Assembly (NCBI GenBank): GCA_028829895.1
Contig: CM054181.1
Location: 10,932,501 to 10,996,500 of the forward strand
Source: Sinotaia quadrata
Taxonomy: Eukaryota > Mollusca > Gastropoda > Architaenioglossa > Viviparidae
Direction of reading: 5' to 3'
DNA: 64,000 nt
Positions 24,956 through 36,690 of the stretch are shown here, piece by piece (position 1 is the stretch's first letter; each line of letters starts with the position of its first letter). The translations under genes and the position numbers were made by a program. The notes beneath the pieces were generated by a model. The model saw only the letters and a list, made by a program, of their open reading frames with translations. It made no database searches and was not told the DNA's origin.

Positions 24956-25010
24956 ACAACGTAACTGTTTCCCTTTGTTCCCGTCTTGCTCATAAAACCG
25001 CATTGAAATA
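24956..25010 (+). repeat. Decayed duplicate of the exon 2 acceptor region of gene 2
   Basis: These 55 bases align without gaps to 25057-25111, which holds the real acceptor and the start of exon 2; 44 of 55 bases match by hand count. At the acceptor position the real copy reads cacacag then gaccgcattgaaat, while this copy reads ctcataa then aaccgcattgaaat: the AG is lost. The offset is 101 bases. Confidence 0.85.
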
Positions 25011-25096
25011 CTCTTTATATTGTCAGTACTTCTTAGTCTTTCGTACTTTCTAGAATACAACGTAATTATTTCCCTTTGTTCTTAACTTGCACACAG

Positions 25097-25369
25097 GACC
25101 GCATTGAAATGCACTGTGACCCGCGGCAGGAACACCGATTCCAGCATTGCCCAGACGGCTACTGCTGCGTCAGGGACGAGTTCCTTCCCCATCTGGTCTT
25201 CTGTCAGAGGATTGGCGCCGAGGGTGCTGACTGCACCACCCGATTTTCGGAGTCAAACTGTCCGTGTGCGGCCCATCTGTACTGCAGACCCAACGTGGAA
25301 AGCGAAACGATTACATCCCTCTATGGTCGATGCGCTGAGGTCAATATACCAGAAGAGGGAGATAACTGA
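25097..25369 (+). CDS. AVIT-like gene 2, exon 2: ten-cysteine secreted domain
   Basis: After acceptor cacacag (to 25096) 90 codons follow to TGA at 25367-25369, giving a 114-residue precursor, the same length as gene 1. Cysteines at precursor residues 31, 42, 47, 48, 60, 70, 79, 81, 87 and 103 have exactly the spacing of gene 1. About 43 of 76 domain residues are identical; shared blocks are GYCCVRDE, CTTR, SES, CPCA and SLYG. The AVITG terminus is again missing. Intron position and phase match gene 1, so the genes are tandem duplicates. Coding sequence is GC-richer than its surroundings, as expected for constrained exons. Function is inferred as a secreted astakine/prokineticin-like ligand. 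Confidence 0.85.
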   Translation, partial: DRIEMHCDPRQEHRFQHCPDGYCCVRDEFLPHLVFCQRIGAEGADCTTRFSESNCPCAAHLYCRPNVESETITSLYGRCAEVNIPEEGDN

Positions 25370-25479
25370 AAAAGAAAGCAAGAAAACTGTTATAATTCTG
25401 TTTGAAAAAATATATGTACCATGGGTTAATCGCATTGTATTCATTTAAACTGTGAGCAATGTGAAGTCCCTTCAGAACA

Positions 25480-25485
25480 AATAAA
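25480..25485 (+). terminator. AATAAA polyadenylation signal of AVIT-like gene 2
   Basis: Canonical signal 111 bases after the stop codon, within aacaaataaaagctg. Confidence 0.55.
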
Positions 25486-25799
25486 AGCTGAGAACGTCCT
25501 AAGACAAAAGGCCCCAAGAAAATCCTGGACAGGAAAGAAATTAATGCAATCACACCACCACCACTCACTACCACCGCCATCACCACCACGACATACATAT
25601 AAAATCAAGACATTGTTGAATTTCTTATCCAATTATTTTGCCGCTGCTAATGAGAAACTCTTTTCGTTTTTGTTTATTTTTGTACAGGAATATTAATATA
25701 TATATGAAATTATTTTATATTTATTAAATATATCAATTTACTGAAAACATGTTTTAGCAGCACACTTTCTTGAGTAATTTTCCTTCATTTGTATTTCAT

Positions 25800-26040
25800 T
25801 GTTTCCAGTTAATTGTATATATCTAAACTACTACAATTAATTATATATATATACTCCAGTTAAGTGTATATCTCCTAACTACTACAGTTAAGTGTATATA
25901 TATCTAAGCTACTCGAAATAAATCACAGGTTTAGCTATACTATTTTTCTTACATTTGTATATTTGTATTTGATTGTTTCAAGTTAATTGTATATATCTAA
26001 GCTACTCGAAATAAATCACATAGCTATACTATTTTTTACA
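25800..26040. repeat. Degenerate AT-rich repeats
   Basis: Recurring agttaattgtatatatctaa and ctactcgaaataaatcaca segments, three to four irregular copies. 25500-25800 contains nothing else recognised. Confidence 0.7.
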
Positions 26041-26159
26041 TTTCTGTTCGTATTTTCAAGTACACAATTGTGAATTCGTTGTTCACATTTCTGTTTGTAT
26101 TTTCAAGTACACACTTGGGAAGAAAACCAGATGCACACACATAAGAAGGAAGAGAAAAA

Positions 26160-26167
26160 GACAGACA

Positions 26168-26203
<36 letters not shown>

Positions 26204-26345
26204 AAAGACAGACACGCATATATTACACACAAAAAAGACAGACACGCATATATATATATACACACACAAAGACAGACGCGCACATATATATACACAAAAA
26301 AGACAGACGCATAATATATACACAAAAAAGACAGACATACATTTA
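26160..26345. repeat. About 40-bp repeat with TA dinucleotide runs
   Basis: aaagacagacacgcatatat motifs alternate with TA or CA runs, five irregular copies; one TA run is about 30 bases. Confidence 0.8.
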
Positions 26346-26394
26346 TAGAGGAAGAAAGGGAGAAAGATATTGACACGCATTTATGATTGAAAGA

Positions 26395-26690
26395 AAGCCA
26401 CACATACAGACAATACACAATAGGAAAGAATGACATACACATACAGACAATACACAATAGGAAAGAATGACATACACATACAGACAATACACAATAGGAA
26501 AGAATGACACACACATACAGACAATACACAATAGGAAAGAATTACATACACATATACATACAGACAATATACAATAAGAAAGAATGACATACAGATACAC
26601 ATACAGACAATACACAATAGGAAAGAATTATATACACATACACATAAAGACAATACACAATAGGAAAGAGTGACATACACATACAGAAGG
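26395..26690. repeat. 37-bp minisatellite, about 8 copies
   Basis: Units of gacatacacatacagacaat followed by acacaataggaaagaat, with short insertions in later copies. Cys-rich minus-strand frames here are artefacts. Confidence 0.9.
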
Positions 26691-26770
26691 AAAGAAACGC
26701 GCAAAGAGAGGAAGATAGACAGGCACACACAAAACAAATTAGATAGACTCTCACTTTCTCACGCGCGCAT

Positions 26771-26775
26771 TGCGT

Positions 26776-26858
<83 letters not shown>
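26771..26858. repeat. (GT)n(GA)n microsatellite
   Basis: About 30 GT units followed by 13 to 14 GA units. Confidence 0.95.
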
Positions 26859-26859
26859 G

Positions 26860-27785
26860 TCTAATAAGCAATCTGTAAGACAAACCCGTCGTTAGCAATA
26901 AAGAATCCAACATGACTTTTTTTTTAACATTAATTTTATTAGTCATCTTTTGCATTGATCACTTGAACACTTTTACTGAATAAACTCCAGTTATAACACT
27001 CGCTCTCCAATAAAGACCATCTAATTTTCACATTTACAAAATACATTTTATTCTGACTGTAATACTTGAATTTTATATCACGACTCGAAATAAATTCAAA
27101 TGTAATCCATATTTACCAAACCTGAAAGCTACACCGCCTGAATGTCTGCTTCCAGTCTATAGGAGGAGAATGTGGACACCAAAGACATAATTCTATTACT
27201 AGATTGTATAATAATTATACATTTTGTAGATTAACAGATTACTGGCTATATTTAAACAAGTAATCGCTTTAGAATCATAAACTAAACTCATGTTCTTTGG
27301 ATTACAAATTGTTTATAACAATGACGTTTTAGAATGATCAATCTTAATTTGTTTTGTAGGTTGTTGGTTATTGATAAATAAAAGATTATATGTGAGTGAT
27401 CAAATGTATGTTTCGTAGACTAATGGTTATATTTGTAACACGAACTATATTACAAGATCAAACTTAATAATGTGTTTCGTAAATTAATTTAAAGTGATCA
27501 AACAGAATGTTTTTCAAATGACTGTCTATTTATGCACATTTGTTTAATAACAGTAGACAGCTGGCTGTATTGTATTTTGCAGTTTTATGACTTATGTATT
27601 AGTGACTATTTTAGGCGGATTGATTATAAAATGTGTTCCTTTTCCTTTTTTTCTTCCTTTTCTGGGGAGGGTGATGGTGGAGGCGAAGTAGAAATAATGT
27701 TTGTGACAGGGGAAATGCATTTATACTCTGATTCCATAAGTGATGTATACTGTTCCAACGATATATAACATTCGATCGATGTATG
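26860..27785. other. AT-rich intergenic DNA, nothing recognised
   Basis: No arrays apart from loosely repeated gtttcgtaga/ttaatggtta segments near 27340-27490. A 78-codon frame at 27532 has no domain signal. Confidence 0.5.
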
Positions 27786-27789
27786 ATGT

Positions 27790-28400
27790 TTGAAAAATTA
27801 TGGCATTCGGGTGAAGGGGAGTGATGCATGGCGTTCAAGTGATAAATGGTGTTTGATTGATGTGTGGCATTTTAATGATGAATGGTGTTTGATTGATGTG
27901 TGGCATTTTAATGATGAATGGTGTTTGTGTAATGTTGGACGTTTTAATGATGAATGGTATTTGAGTGATGTGTGGCATTTTAATGATGAATGATGTTTGA
28001 TTGATGTGTGGCATTTTAATGATGAATGGTGTCTGTGTAATGTTGGACGTTTTAATGATGAATGGTATTTGAGTGATGTGTGGCATTTTAATGATGAATG
28101 ATGTTTGATTGATGTGTGGCATTTTAATGATGAATGGTGTTTGTGTAATGTTGGATGTTTTAATGATGAATGGTATTTGAGTGATGCATGACGTTTTAAT
28201 GATGAATGGTATTTGAGTGATGCATGACGTTTTAATGATGAATGGTATTTGAGTGATGCATGACGTTTTAATGATGAATGGTATTTGAGTGATGCATGAC
28301 GTTTTAATGATGAATGGTATTTGAGCGATGTGTAACGTTTTAATGATAAATGGTATTTGAGCAATGTGTAACTGTTTTAATGATGAAAGGTATTTGATAA
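27790..28400. repeat. 36-bp minisatellite, about 17 copies
   Basis: Units of gcattttaatgatgaatggt followed by gtttgattgatgtgtg or variants. Three sub-types (tggcattt, tggacgttt, tgacgttt) alternate in an ordered way before the last type becomes uniform. The 188-codon minus-strand frame is a by-product of the 36-base period. Confidence 0.95.
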
Positions 28401-28985
28401 GCGGCGTTTGAACGATGAATGGTGTTTGTATTATGAGTGATGATTGGTGTGTGACGTTCGTGTGATGTATGGTGTTTGGTCAATGTAGATCTAGACATGA
28501 TAAAAATATTTTTTATTGTAAGTCATGTAATCATCACAGCCAGACGCATAAAAGAAAAGTGATAATATAAATTTTGAAAATCCTGCCCAACGTTGTGCTG
28601 ATAAAAATAAACTGAAAGTTTTCTCCTTGGAAATATCAGCTGCTCATTTGAATAAATGGCACGATTCATTATACAATGTTAACTTTTCATTGGGCTTAAG
28701 AAATTATCCTGTTTATAAAAATGCTCATTCTGACAATGCTTTATACAATCATTGACATCGTCTGCTCAATAGGAATTATTTGTTTGTAATATTAACTGAT
28801 CACTTGAACTAAAGGCATTATTCATTTGTAATATTTAATGTTCATTTGAGAATGAATGTCATATGAGGTTTTTAAAATCAAGAACTTATTTTGGACATGA
28901 ATATAATATCTGACGTAATATAAAGTGCTCATTTCGACCTGAATAAAATGTCAAAATTATTCATTGTGGCCATGATAGCAATATC
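28400..28985. other. AT-rich intergenic DNA
   Basis: Weakly repeated gctcattt/taatattaac phrases (28630-28860) but no clear period and no gene. Confidence 0.45.
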
Positions 28986-28990
28986 CAACC

Positions 28991-28996
28991 TTTAAT
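28991..28996 (-). terminator. Possible ATTAAA polyadenylation signal of AVIT-like gene 3
   Basis: ATTAAA on the minus strand lies about 143 bases past the stop codon of the gene 3 exon; no AATAAA is nearer. Confidence 0.3.
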
Positions 28997-29138
28997 ACCA
29001 GCTATAAACTCCCCTTATCTCTAGACATCATCATAAGTATTAAACACGAAGCGAACAAATCGAAGACACGGACCACATATGGACATGCTTGAATGAACAC
29101 AGAGATAGTCAAGCGTGAGTGATGCGAAACGAGATCGG

Positions 29139-29324
29139 CTAGTTGCTGGGGGCACGCCTGCAATACCCGAACGTTGCGTGACTGGAGAGAGCACAGCGCA
29201 GACTCGGGTGGCAGTCGCACAAGTATCCCTCTGGAGTCCGCAGACACATTTCGCCCTCTTTCAGAAATGCCAGACACTTGGTCCGCACGATCGTCTCCTT
29301 GTCTGGATCCTTGAAAGTAATCAC
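29139..29324 (-). CDS. AVIT-like gene 3, last exon (partial gene)
   Basis: On the minus strand an acceptor ctgttttcag ends at 29325 and a 61-codon frame follows to TAG at 29139. Six cysteines at exon residues 17, 27, 36, 38, 44 and 55 have the spacing C-x9-C-x8-C-x-C-x5-C-x10-C. The first five reproduce the second half of the domain in genes 1 and 2; only the gap to the final Cys is shorter. CLAFLKEGEMC resembles the C-x-P-L-G-x-E-G-x-x-C segment of prokineticins. The first half, including the CC pair, must lie on an upstream exon at higher coordinates, so this gene has an intron inside the domain that genes 1 and 2 lack. I could not find that exon. The gene could be intact with distant exons, or a stranded remnant. 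Confidence 0.65.
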   Translation of the reverse strand: MITFKDPDKETIVRTKCLAFLKEGEMCLRTPEGYLCDCHPSLRCALSSHATFGYCRRAPSN

Positions 29325-29589
29325 CTGAAAACAGTTATGTAAATATTTTATAGAGTGCAACCATGCACGACTTAGAAGGCACTACAGCATGGCTTAGACA
29401 TATTGCGAAATTAATGAGACGAAATATTGACGCTTTTTTATTTTTAAATTTGTGTTTGGCACCAGAATAGTCAGAAAGCTGACCTAGCTGGAAATGACGT
29501 AGAAAGACATGAACACGAACCATTGTAAATAAACAAAACAACCGTTTTTATCCGCACAAAGCACTAAAGTTTAAGCCGTTAAAAGTGTT

Positions 29590-29770
29590 GCTTTTACTCA
29601 TATGATGTCATATCTTATCACACTTACTTAATTACCTTATTGAACACATTAAACATCTTACCTTATCACACTTACTTAATTACCTTATTGAACACATTAA
29701 ACATCTTACCTTATCACACTTACTTAATTACATTATTGAAGATATTAAACATCTTACCTTACCACTCTAA
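29590..29770. repeat. 48-bp tandem repeat, about 3.5 copies
   Basis: Units of cttaccttatcacacttact followed by taattaccttattgaacaca, just upstream of the gene 3 exon. Confidence 0.9.
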
Positions 29771-30780
29771 TTCATTTATCTCACTATATCTCGCTAAACT
29801 GATCTAACTAATTTATGCACCTATCTGATCTCATTTATTTGAGAGTCCTACATGTTGGACCACTAGTTTACATGTCTGTTTGAGCTCACTAATATTTGTC
29901 TGATCGTATTAATTTGTGTAACGTCCCTCTTCCTCTCTATTTCTCTCTCTACTTCATTTGCATATGTGACCTCATTAAACTATATACACTTCTCTACTTC
30001 ATTATTGTATCACGAAGATGTCTTCCACTTGCTACAACGAAACATTTCCAGGCAGAATTGCTGATGAAGATGGATGACTGACATCTAGTCTAGTTTGAGG
30101 AGAATGATAGTCTACCAAGCACACAGCTTGGGATAGTATCGTGTAGCCTTTAGCTTACACATTTGGGAGCATCTTGTAGCCTGGAGTCACAATTGGGTCA
30201 CTTCAGGTATTAATGTACATGATAAAATACGCACTTCTCAATGGAAATAAACATGTAAGAAATTGACTTGAAGGGAATAAAACAAGTATGTAAGAAATTG
30301 ACTTGAAGGGATTAAATCAATGAATTGCATTCGATAACAACGTTCACAAACAAATGTATAAAACTGCCAAGAGAAAAGTCATTGATTTTGTCTGCACATC
30401 AAACTTTATTTCTGCATTGATACTATTATTACTGAGAGTGCCAACAAGCAACTGTTTACCATCGGCGATAAATTGTTGGCAATAGATAAAACTACACCAT
30501 TACCAAGTACCTTGCACTCTGGTGACCCTCTGACCTAATTACAATCTTATTCTACGATTCATTTATAAGCAAGCGGCTTACATCTATGCATAGGTTAATG
30601 TGTATGAATACACAATTTTAATACACAATTTTAATATACAATTTCCAACCTCTGACACTTGGGACTAATAACATTGGATTTCCAAAGATTAGTCATCAGA
30701 AGTGTGTTCCAGGGTCACATGGTCTTGAAGCATTCCCTATTGATGGTATGATACCATATACAATTTGATGATGCAACACA
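29771..30780. other. Intergenic or intronic DNA, nothing recognised
   Basis: A short duplication (gtaagaaattgacttgaagg, about 30257-30315) is present. No upstream exon for AVIT-like gene 3 was found on the minus strand. Confidence 0.45.
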
Positions 30781-30784
30781 TCTC

Positions 30785-30890
30785 GTACACCTGGAGTGTT
30801 TCCAAATAGTTTACACCTTGAGTGTTTTCAAATAGTTTACACCTGGAGTGTTTTCAAATAGTTTACACCTGGAGTGTTTCCAAACACCTC
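30785..30890. repeat. 26-bp tandem repeat, 4 copies
   Basis: Units of acctggagtgttttcaaata followed by gtttac. 30900-31220 holds nothing recognised. Confidence 0.85.
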
Positions 30891-31219
30891 CACAATTGTT
30901 GTTGTAAAAGTCTACAACAAGCAGCCATTGTTTTTCTGCAAACCCAGTTACATTCATGTGTATAATCTTTTATTTGCTGCAGAATTGATCGATAAATGCT
31001 ACTCTGTCACAGATGTTATTCCATTTAAACTCAGTAATTCGGGGTCAGCCTAACGACTTTGGCACAGTCAAGAATCAACATTTGGGGATATTATTAGTGA
31101 CCTATTCTGGTTTGTGAATGATGGCAAGATTCCGGTATTTAATCTTGTTCTCTCACAGAGTTTGAAACTTATGATCTCGACCTGTTAATACACCATCTCG
31201 GGCATATGTTTTGTAATCG

Positions 31220-31341
<122 letters not shown>

Positions 31342-31639
31342 TCATAGTTCCCTCCACTCCTGACTGATAATATAGAGAACTTTGAAGAACTGTCTGAAAG
31401 CTGGCGCTCTACACAGATCTGTTCTTTCACCTCTTACACAACTGCTCTCAAGCATTATATTTTATAAGCAGTATTTACTGTCACACGGAGTTATACGTTG
31501 ACGAACTCAGATGTAAAAGTCTGGAATTCTTACGGAAATTATGCAAAGCGTCAGTTCACTGTGGAGTACAATTTCTGAAGATAAATCTTGAACCAGATCT
31601 TCTCATCTACTTTACACTATGTATTTCAAGCATCGTAAT

Positions 31640-31825
31640 ACGTCATCCAGAACCAAGCAATTTCCGAGACACTTTTGTAATTTTTTAAGAGATTAATACT
31701 TCAGGAAATTATTACGTCATCCAGAACCAGGCGATTTCCACTCTGACGACACTTTTGTAACTCTTTAAGAGATTAATACTTCAGGAGATTAATACGTCAA
31801 GAGATTAATACGTCAGGAGATTAAT
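31640..31825. repeat. About 75-bp duplication with a short repeat tail
   Basis: Two copies of acgtcatccagaaccaagca to aagagattaatacttcagga, then short agagattaatacgtcaggag units. Confidence 0.8.
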
Positions 31826-31829
31826 GGCC

Positions 31830-32520
31830 GATCCAGTGCTCTTAGGAATGCAATTATCAGACCGATCTCTCAAATGAGTCTGGCTGTCTGACCTTGCTCA
31901 TTAATCTTCCTCTTTGGACTCAATCATGTGTCTGCCTACCTGAATCCACTTTCCAAGATGTCTTGCACAAGGCCCTTGAGTGTTCTCCCCAGTTCTTCAA
32001 AGCAAGCCCTCTTGACAACATGCTGTGTCTTGCCACGACCCAACAAAGTGGAACGAACGGAACATTATGTCAAAACTTTTCACTCCTCTAAAACATCTGG
32101 ACTGAACACTCTCAAGCTTAAGGACACCTAGGTATGGTAATGGGCGAGTGCTTGAAGGGCACATCTTTGTCACCATAGATACAGATTTAATGTTTGTTTC
32201 AACGTGATTCTCAAGTATTGGCCAGTTTTGTTCTTTTCATCGTCACCTGCTTTAGTGTTTCAATAATTACTGTCATTTGACGGCAGATGTGTCATTGAAT
32301 GTTTAACCTCTGACATTGCTATTATCATACCCATTAGCAATTTAATACTTGTTAGAGGAGGCAGGTGTTAGGGTCACGTGCTCACTCGATGAAGGTCTTT
32401 ACGTCTCTGTATCATTCTCCCCGTTTGCTACTTATCCACCCGCTCAGACACCCATCCACTATCTAATCATCAACCCGTCCTCAGTTTCATCTAGTCATCA
32501 GTCCCATTCTTCTGCCTGTC
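31830..32520. other. Higher-complexity segment, no gene assigned
   Basis: Around 31920-32060 frames are open on both strands. On the minus strand a 42-codon frame (about 31940-32065) contains FEELGRTLKGLVQDILESG with a donor-like sequence near its end. I recognise no family and see no matching acceptor, so no exon is called. Confidence 0.25.

Positions 32521-32601
<81 letters not shown>
32521..32601. repeat. (CA)n(CT)n microsatellite
   Basis: About 25 CA units then about 15 CT units. Confidence 0.95.
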
Positions 32602-32603
<2 letters not shown>

Positions 32604-32848
32604 GCACGCATTCACACTCACACATATTGTGTGTATGTTCATATATATGTATATTACAAGCTTTCTTTGTTCAGCTATAAACCTCATTCAATCTACTATG
32701 TTATATATTTATGATTATTTTATGGCTTGACCGGGGTAGTTAACCACTGTCAGACCGAGAACATAACCTTTTGCTTCAGTCTAATGGAATTGATCGATCG
32801 ATGTGTCCACAAGGCTGACCCAGTATGATAAACATAGGAAAGGATCTG

Positions 32849-33036
32849 CCTGCCTTCCTTCCTTCCTTTTTTCCTTCCTTCCTTCCTTCCTTTTTTCCTC
32901 CCTTCCTTCCTTTTTTCCTCCCTTCCTTCCTTCCTTCCTTCCTTCCATTCTTTCATTCTTTCTTTCATTCTTTCTTTCTTTTTTTCATTCTTTTTTTTTC
33001 ATTCTTTCTTTCTTTCATTCTTTCATTCTTTCTTGT

Positions 33037-33092
<56 letters not shown>

Positions 33093-33094
33093 TA
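32849..33094. repeat. (CCTT)n and (CTTT)n pyrimidine tract
   Basis: CCTT units with TTTT interruptions change into CATTCTTT and then pure CTTT units: a purine/pyrimidine strand asymmetry of about 245 bases. Confidence 0.95.
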
Positions 33095-34760
33095 AAATGT
33101 TTTATTTACTGACCTGCTTAACACAACATTGGTGCTGTAAACATGTAGAATCATTTCCCAGCATGCATCCGATCGATTCCCCAGGACCTCCATCACCACT
33201 AGCGTAGGAAAGAAAGTACACCCAAACCTAAAGCGAAAGACGTCACAAATTTAAAGGTGCAATGCACACTAATAACTCAATGAAGCATATATCCACAAAA
33301 AACAATAATTTTACAATCAAAACACTGTTTTCATCTGACCAAACATTAAACCTCGAATATTAAAACCTTGAATCGATAACACGATCGAGAGACATAACTT
33401 GACACACTCCCATCACAAGAGTAACACGCATATTAATGCTTGGGACCAGGCCTGGAAACATTTTTTAGAACAAAGGCCACAGAGAAAATTGAAATAGAAG
33501 AACGGGCCGCGAAATAAATATATGATGTTTCAATAAAAAATAAATATAAATAGAACATTAAATACAAACACATTGGAATAACTTTGTTTTATATATAATA
33601 TGTTAAGAGCGAATTCTACCAAGAATATAAACACAAATTATTTTAAAAGTTAAGCAACCTAAAATTAGTGTTACTCTATTTAACTGTTATTTTTATTATA
33701 TATATTTATGGTCCAGAAACCCTTAATATGTTAACAAAAAGAACAAAAAATGTACAATAACATAACAAAACCTCCAGTTAAATACAGAAAGGGATAATCA
33801 AATGGAATACCAGAGTAACTTAAAATTTCACAAAATAAAAATATATTTATAATTAAAATTAGGGATTCAGCATTCCAGATAATTTCGATAATATGAGTAA
33901 TATCAAAATAGAAACGTAACCCGAAACAATACGGAAATATTATTTTTAAAGTGAAAGAGATTATTAAACAAAATTATTTCCTTACATTTGAGAGTTACGA
34001 AATATAGGATTTTTCAATAAATTGTCACATTGAGCTTAAAGAGAAACAAAATAACTTACATTTTATTTCATAATAAATACGTAATAATTATACATGTGTC
34101 TATAACGAAAATAGACAGAAACAAAAACAAATAAAATACATTGTTGATGATAAGATCAGAACAAACAAAAATATGCAATATTCATTTCTTAAGGAGTTGT
34201 AATGAGATGAATGCAATTTTTCTTTAATCCTTCGTCTGTTTTCAACGTCAGGAATAATTGTAGTTGAGATTCTTAAAACTGAATCTAAAATTCCGTCTGT
34301 TGTTCTTGTTTGTAAGACGCTTGTATTAAGATTCAGTAATAAAAATGTTTGCTTACAATATATATTATATAATTCTTGAAGAGGCTTGCGAATTTGTTTG
34401 CATCAAGAGAAGTGTAAAATATACATATTTCTTCATGATGATTTAATTCTCTCTAAGCAGGATTACAATGAAGGCCAACAATTTCAAGTTAAAGTTCACT
34501 TGGTGTGAAAACAGATCACGAACGATTGACAATGTTTTTCAATTTGTGGAAGCCACCAAATATTTTGAAAAATTCATCATTCACAACAAGGACCATGTTA
34601 ACTGTTAAGGCATTCTTCCAACTTATTTTCAGGTATAGTCATTGCTTGCATAGTAAGAAAGTAGTCACGTGTTTTTTTCCTCGTTAAGTGTCGAGAAAAC
34701 AATTTCATTGGGAAAGCTGTCAAACATTTTATCATGACGTTGTAAGTTTCTACATTGCAA
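33095..34760. other. AT-rich intergenic DNA, nothing recognised
   Basis: Very AT-rich from 33490 to 34430, without arrays. A small GC-richer patch at 33440-33515 encodes no recognisable domain. Confidence 0.5.
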
Positions 34761-34764
34761 CACA

Positions 34765-35315
34765 GTATTAAATACACTGAGGTGTGTCATAATGTCCAAA
34801 GTGAGTGTGAATACACAAAGCCAATTATGGCCAGGATTAAATACACTGAGGTGTGTCATAATGTCCAAAGTGAGTGTGAATACACAAAGCCAATTATGGC
34901 CAGGATTAAATACACTGAGGTGTGTCATAATGTCCAAAGTGAGTGTGAATACACAAAGCCAATTATGGCCAGTATTAAATCACTGAGGTGTTTCATAATG
35001 TCCAAAGTGAGTGTGAATACAGAAAGCCAATTATGGCCAGTATTAAATACACTGAGGTGTGTCATAATGTCCAAAGTGAGTGTGAATACACAAAGCCAAT
35101 TATGGCCAGGATTAAATACACTGAGGTGTTTCATAGTGTCCAAAGTGAGTGTGAATACACAAAGCCAATTATGGCCAGTATTAAATACACTGAGGTGTTT
35201 CATAATGTCCAAAGTGAGTGTGAATACACAAAGCCAATTATGGCCAGTATTAAATACACTGAGGTGTTTCATAATGTCCAAAGTGAGTGTGAATACACAA
35301 AGCCAATTATGATCA
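34765..35315. repeat. 69-bp minisatellite, 8 copies
   Basis: Units of attaaatacactgaggtgtg, tcataatgtccaaagtgagt and gtgaatacacaaagccaatt; copies are about 95% or more identical. Open frames in two plus-strand frames and on the minus strand follow from the 69-base period. Confidence 0.95.
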
Positions 35316-36690
35316 GTTATTTCGGGAAAATATGTGTTATTTTTCATTTCTAAAAAGAGCATGATGTCATCTTTTAGGCCCCATACTAAGACTGAACATC
35401 CGGCAGGTATTTTGCAGCTCGACTAGATGTGTGCGCTGAAAACTCTGACTGAACGGACTAGATTTATAGAAAGAACGATTATTCCTAAACTCTGATAAAT
35501 TAAAATGGATGAATTCTAAGATTCATCACTTTTTTGAATGAAAGAGAATGAGTAATGTTTGCTCTTTTCATCTTAATAGTCAGTCGCCTGCAGCATCACT
35601 GATTCGTGATCTGTACGTAAAAATGGAGTCATGAAAATGGGTCACTCGGTAGCCACCAAGTGGCGTGCGTAGTCGTAGGACAGATGACTCCACGATCCAC
35701 ACTAATGTTCAGATCCACGAGCTGCCGATGCCAGACAATAAAAATAACTGATAGGATATGTGTACTTTTGTTTTGCATTAAAATTGTATATACTCTTGTG
35801 AAACTATTTTTTTAGTTCTGTTTTCTTATAGCTATTTGATAATTTATTATCAGTAGATTCTGGGCAGTATAAAGAGAGGAGGTGGGCCGTAATTTGCCCG
35901 AGCGCGAAAGCGGCGGAAGCCGAAAGCGCCCCCTACATAAAGAAGAAGTAATTTGCCCAAGCCTGCTCAAGACGGAAATAGGTGACGTTGTCTCTCAGAA
36001 CGGTTCACTTGGCAAATCGAAGTGAGAGGCACATGGTTATGAAACTTTTCCTGGTTACAATTTATTATAAGGAAACTCATCAACAAAAAAGAATAACTAT
36101 GCATTAATTATCACAATATGTATACACTTCTCATAACCATGGCTACATTCAAACGTCTGTGTCTCTATGTCTCTGCCTTTCACTCTCTGTGTCCCTGTCT
36201 CTCGCTCTAGTTTCTCTCTGTCTCTCGCTCTCTCACTATATATGTTTTTGTCTCTCGCTTTATATCTTTGTCTCTGTCTCTGTCTGTTTGTCAGTCTGGC
36301 TCTCCCCACTTTAACCCTTGGGCTTGCAACACAGTGATCTAATGATTGAAAATAAAAAGAACGGGATCGTTCAACAACAACAACGTATCTTTATCTTTCA
36401 GATACTCAGCCTGGACAGGTGTTACGGATTGTAGTTCAACTTCAACAGAAGATAAAATTATGCCAGATCTGACCTCTCTCTTTCAAAATGTAGTTAATAC
36501 ATTTTAATTTTGAAATTTATTTTAAAATTTAAAATAACTTAATAATATCTGCTCCTAGTTAGTCTAGCATTTCAAGTTGTATTATCAAAATCAAAATGAA
36601 GTTATCTGAACATTAAAATTTATTTTGACACGGTGGCTGTATGTCGGTAAAATTAACTCGACAACGAACAGATCATCAGTAAACCTTCAA
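35316..36690. other. Intergenic DNA with one GC-rich patch
   Basis: Contains the GC-rich block at 35890-35965 (listed separately) and a tctctgtctctcgct-rich tract at 36155-36300. No gene recognised. Confidence 0.45.
35890..35965. repeat. GC-rich block bounded by 15-base direct repeats
   Basis: taatttgcccgagc (from about 35891) and taatttgcccaagc (from about 35950) bracket a strikingly GC-rich core containing cgcgaaagcgg and gccgaaagcgcccc, unlike the AT-rich surroundings. Confidence 0.55.

Noticed and set aside
27798..28364. 188-codon minus-strand Lys/His/Ser-rich frame
   Set aside because: Pure read-through of the 36-base array, with open frames on the other strand too.
31894..32131. Plus-strand frames and a minus-strand 42-codon frame with a donor-like end
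   Set aside because: No recognised family, no matching acceptor, and it does not supply the missing CC half of AVIT-like gene 3.
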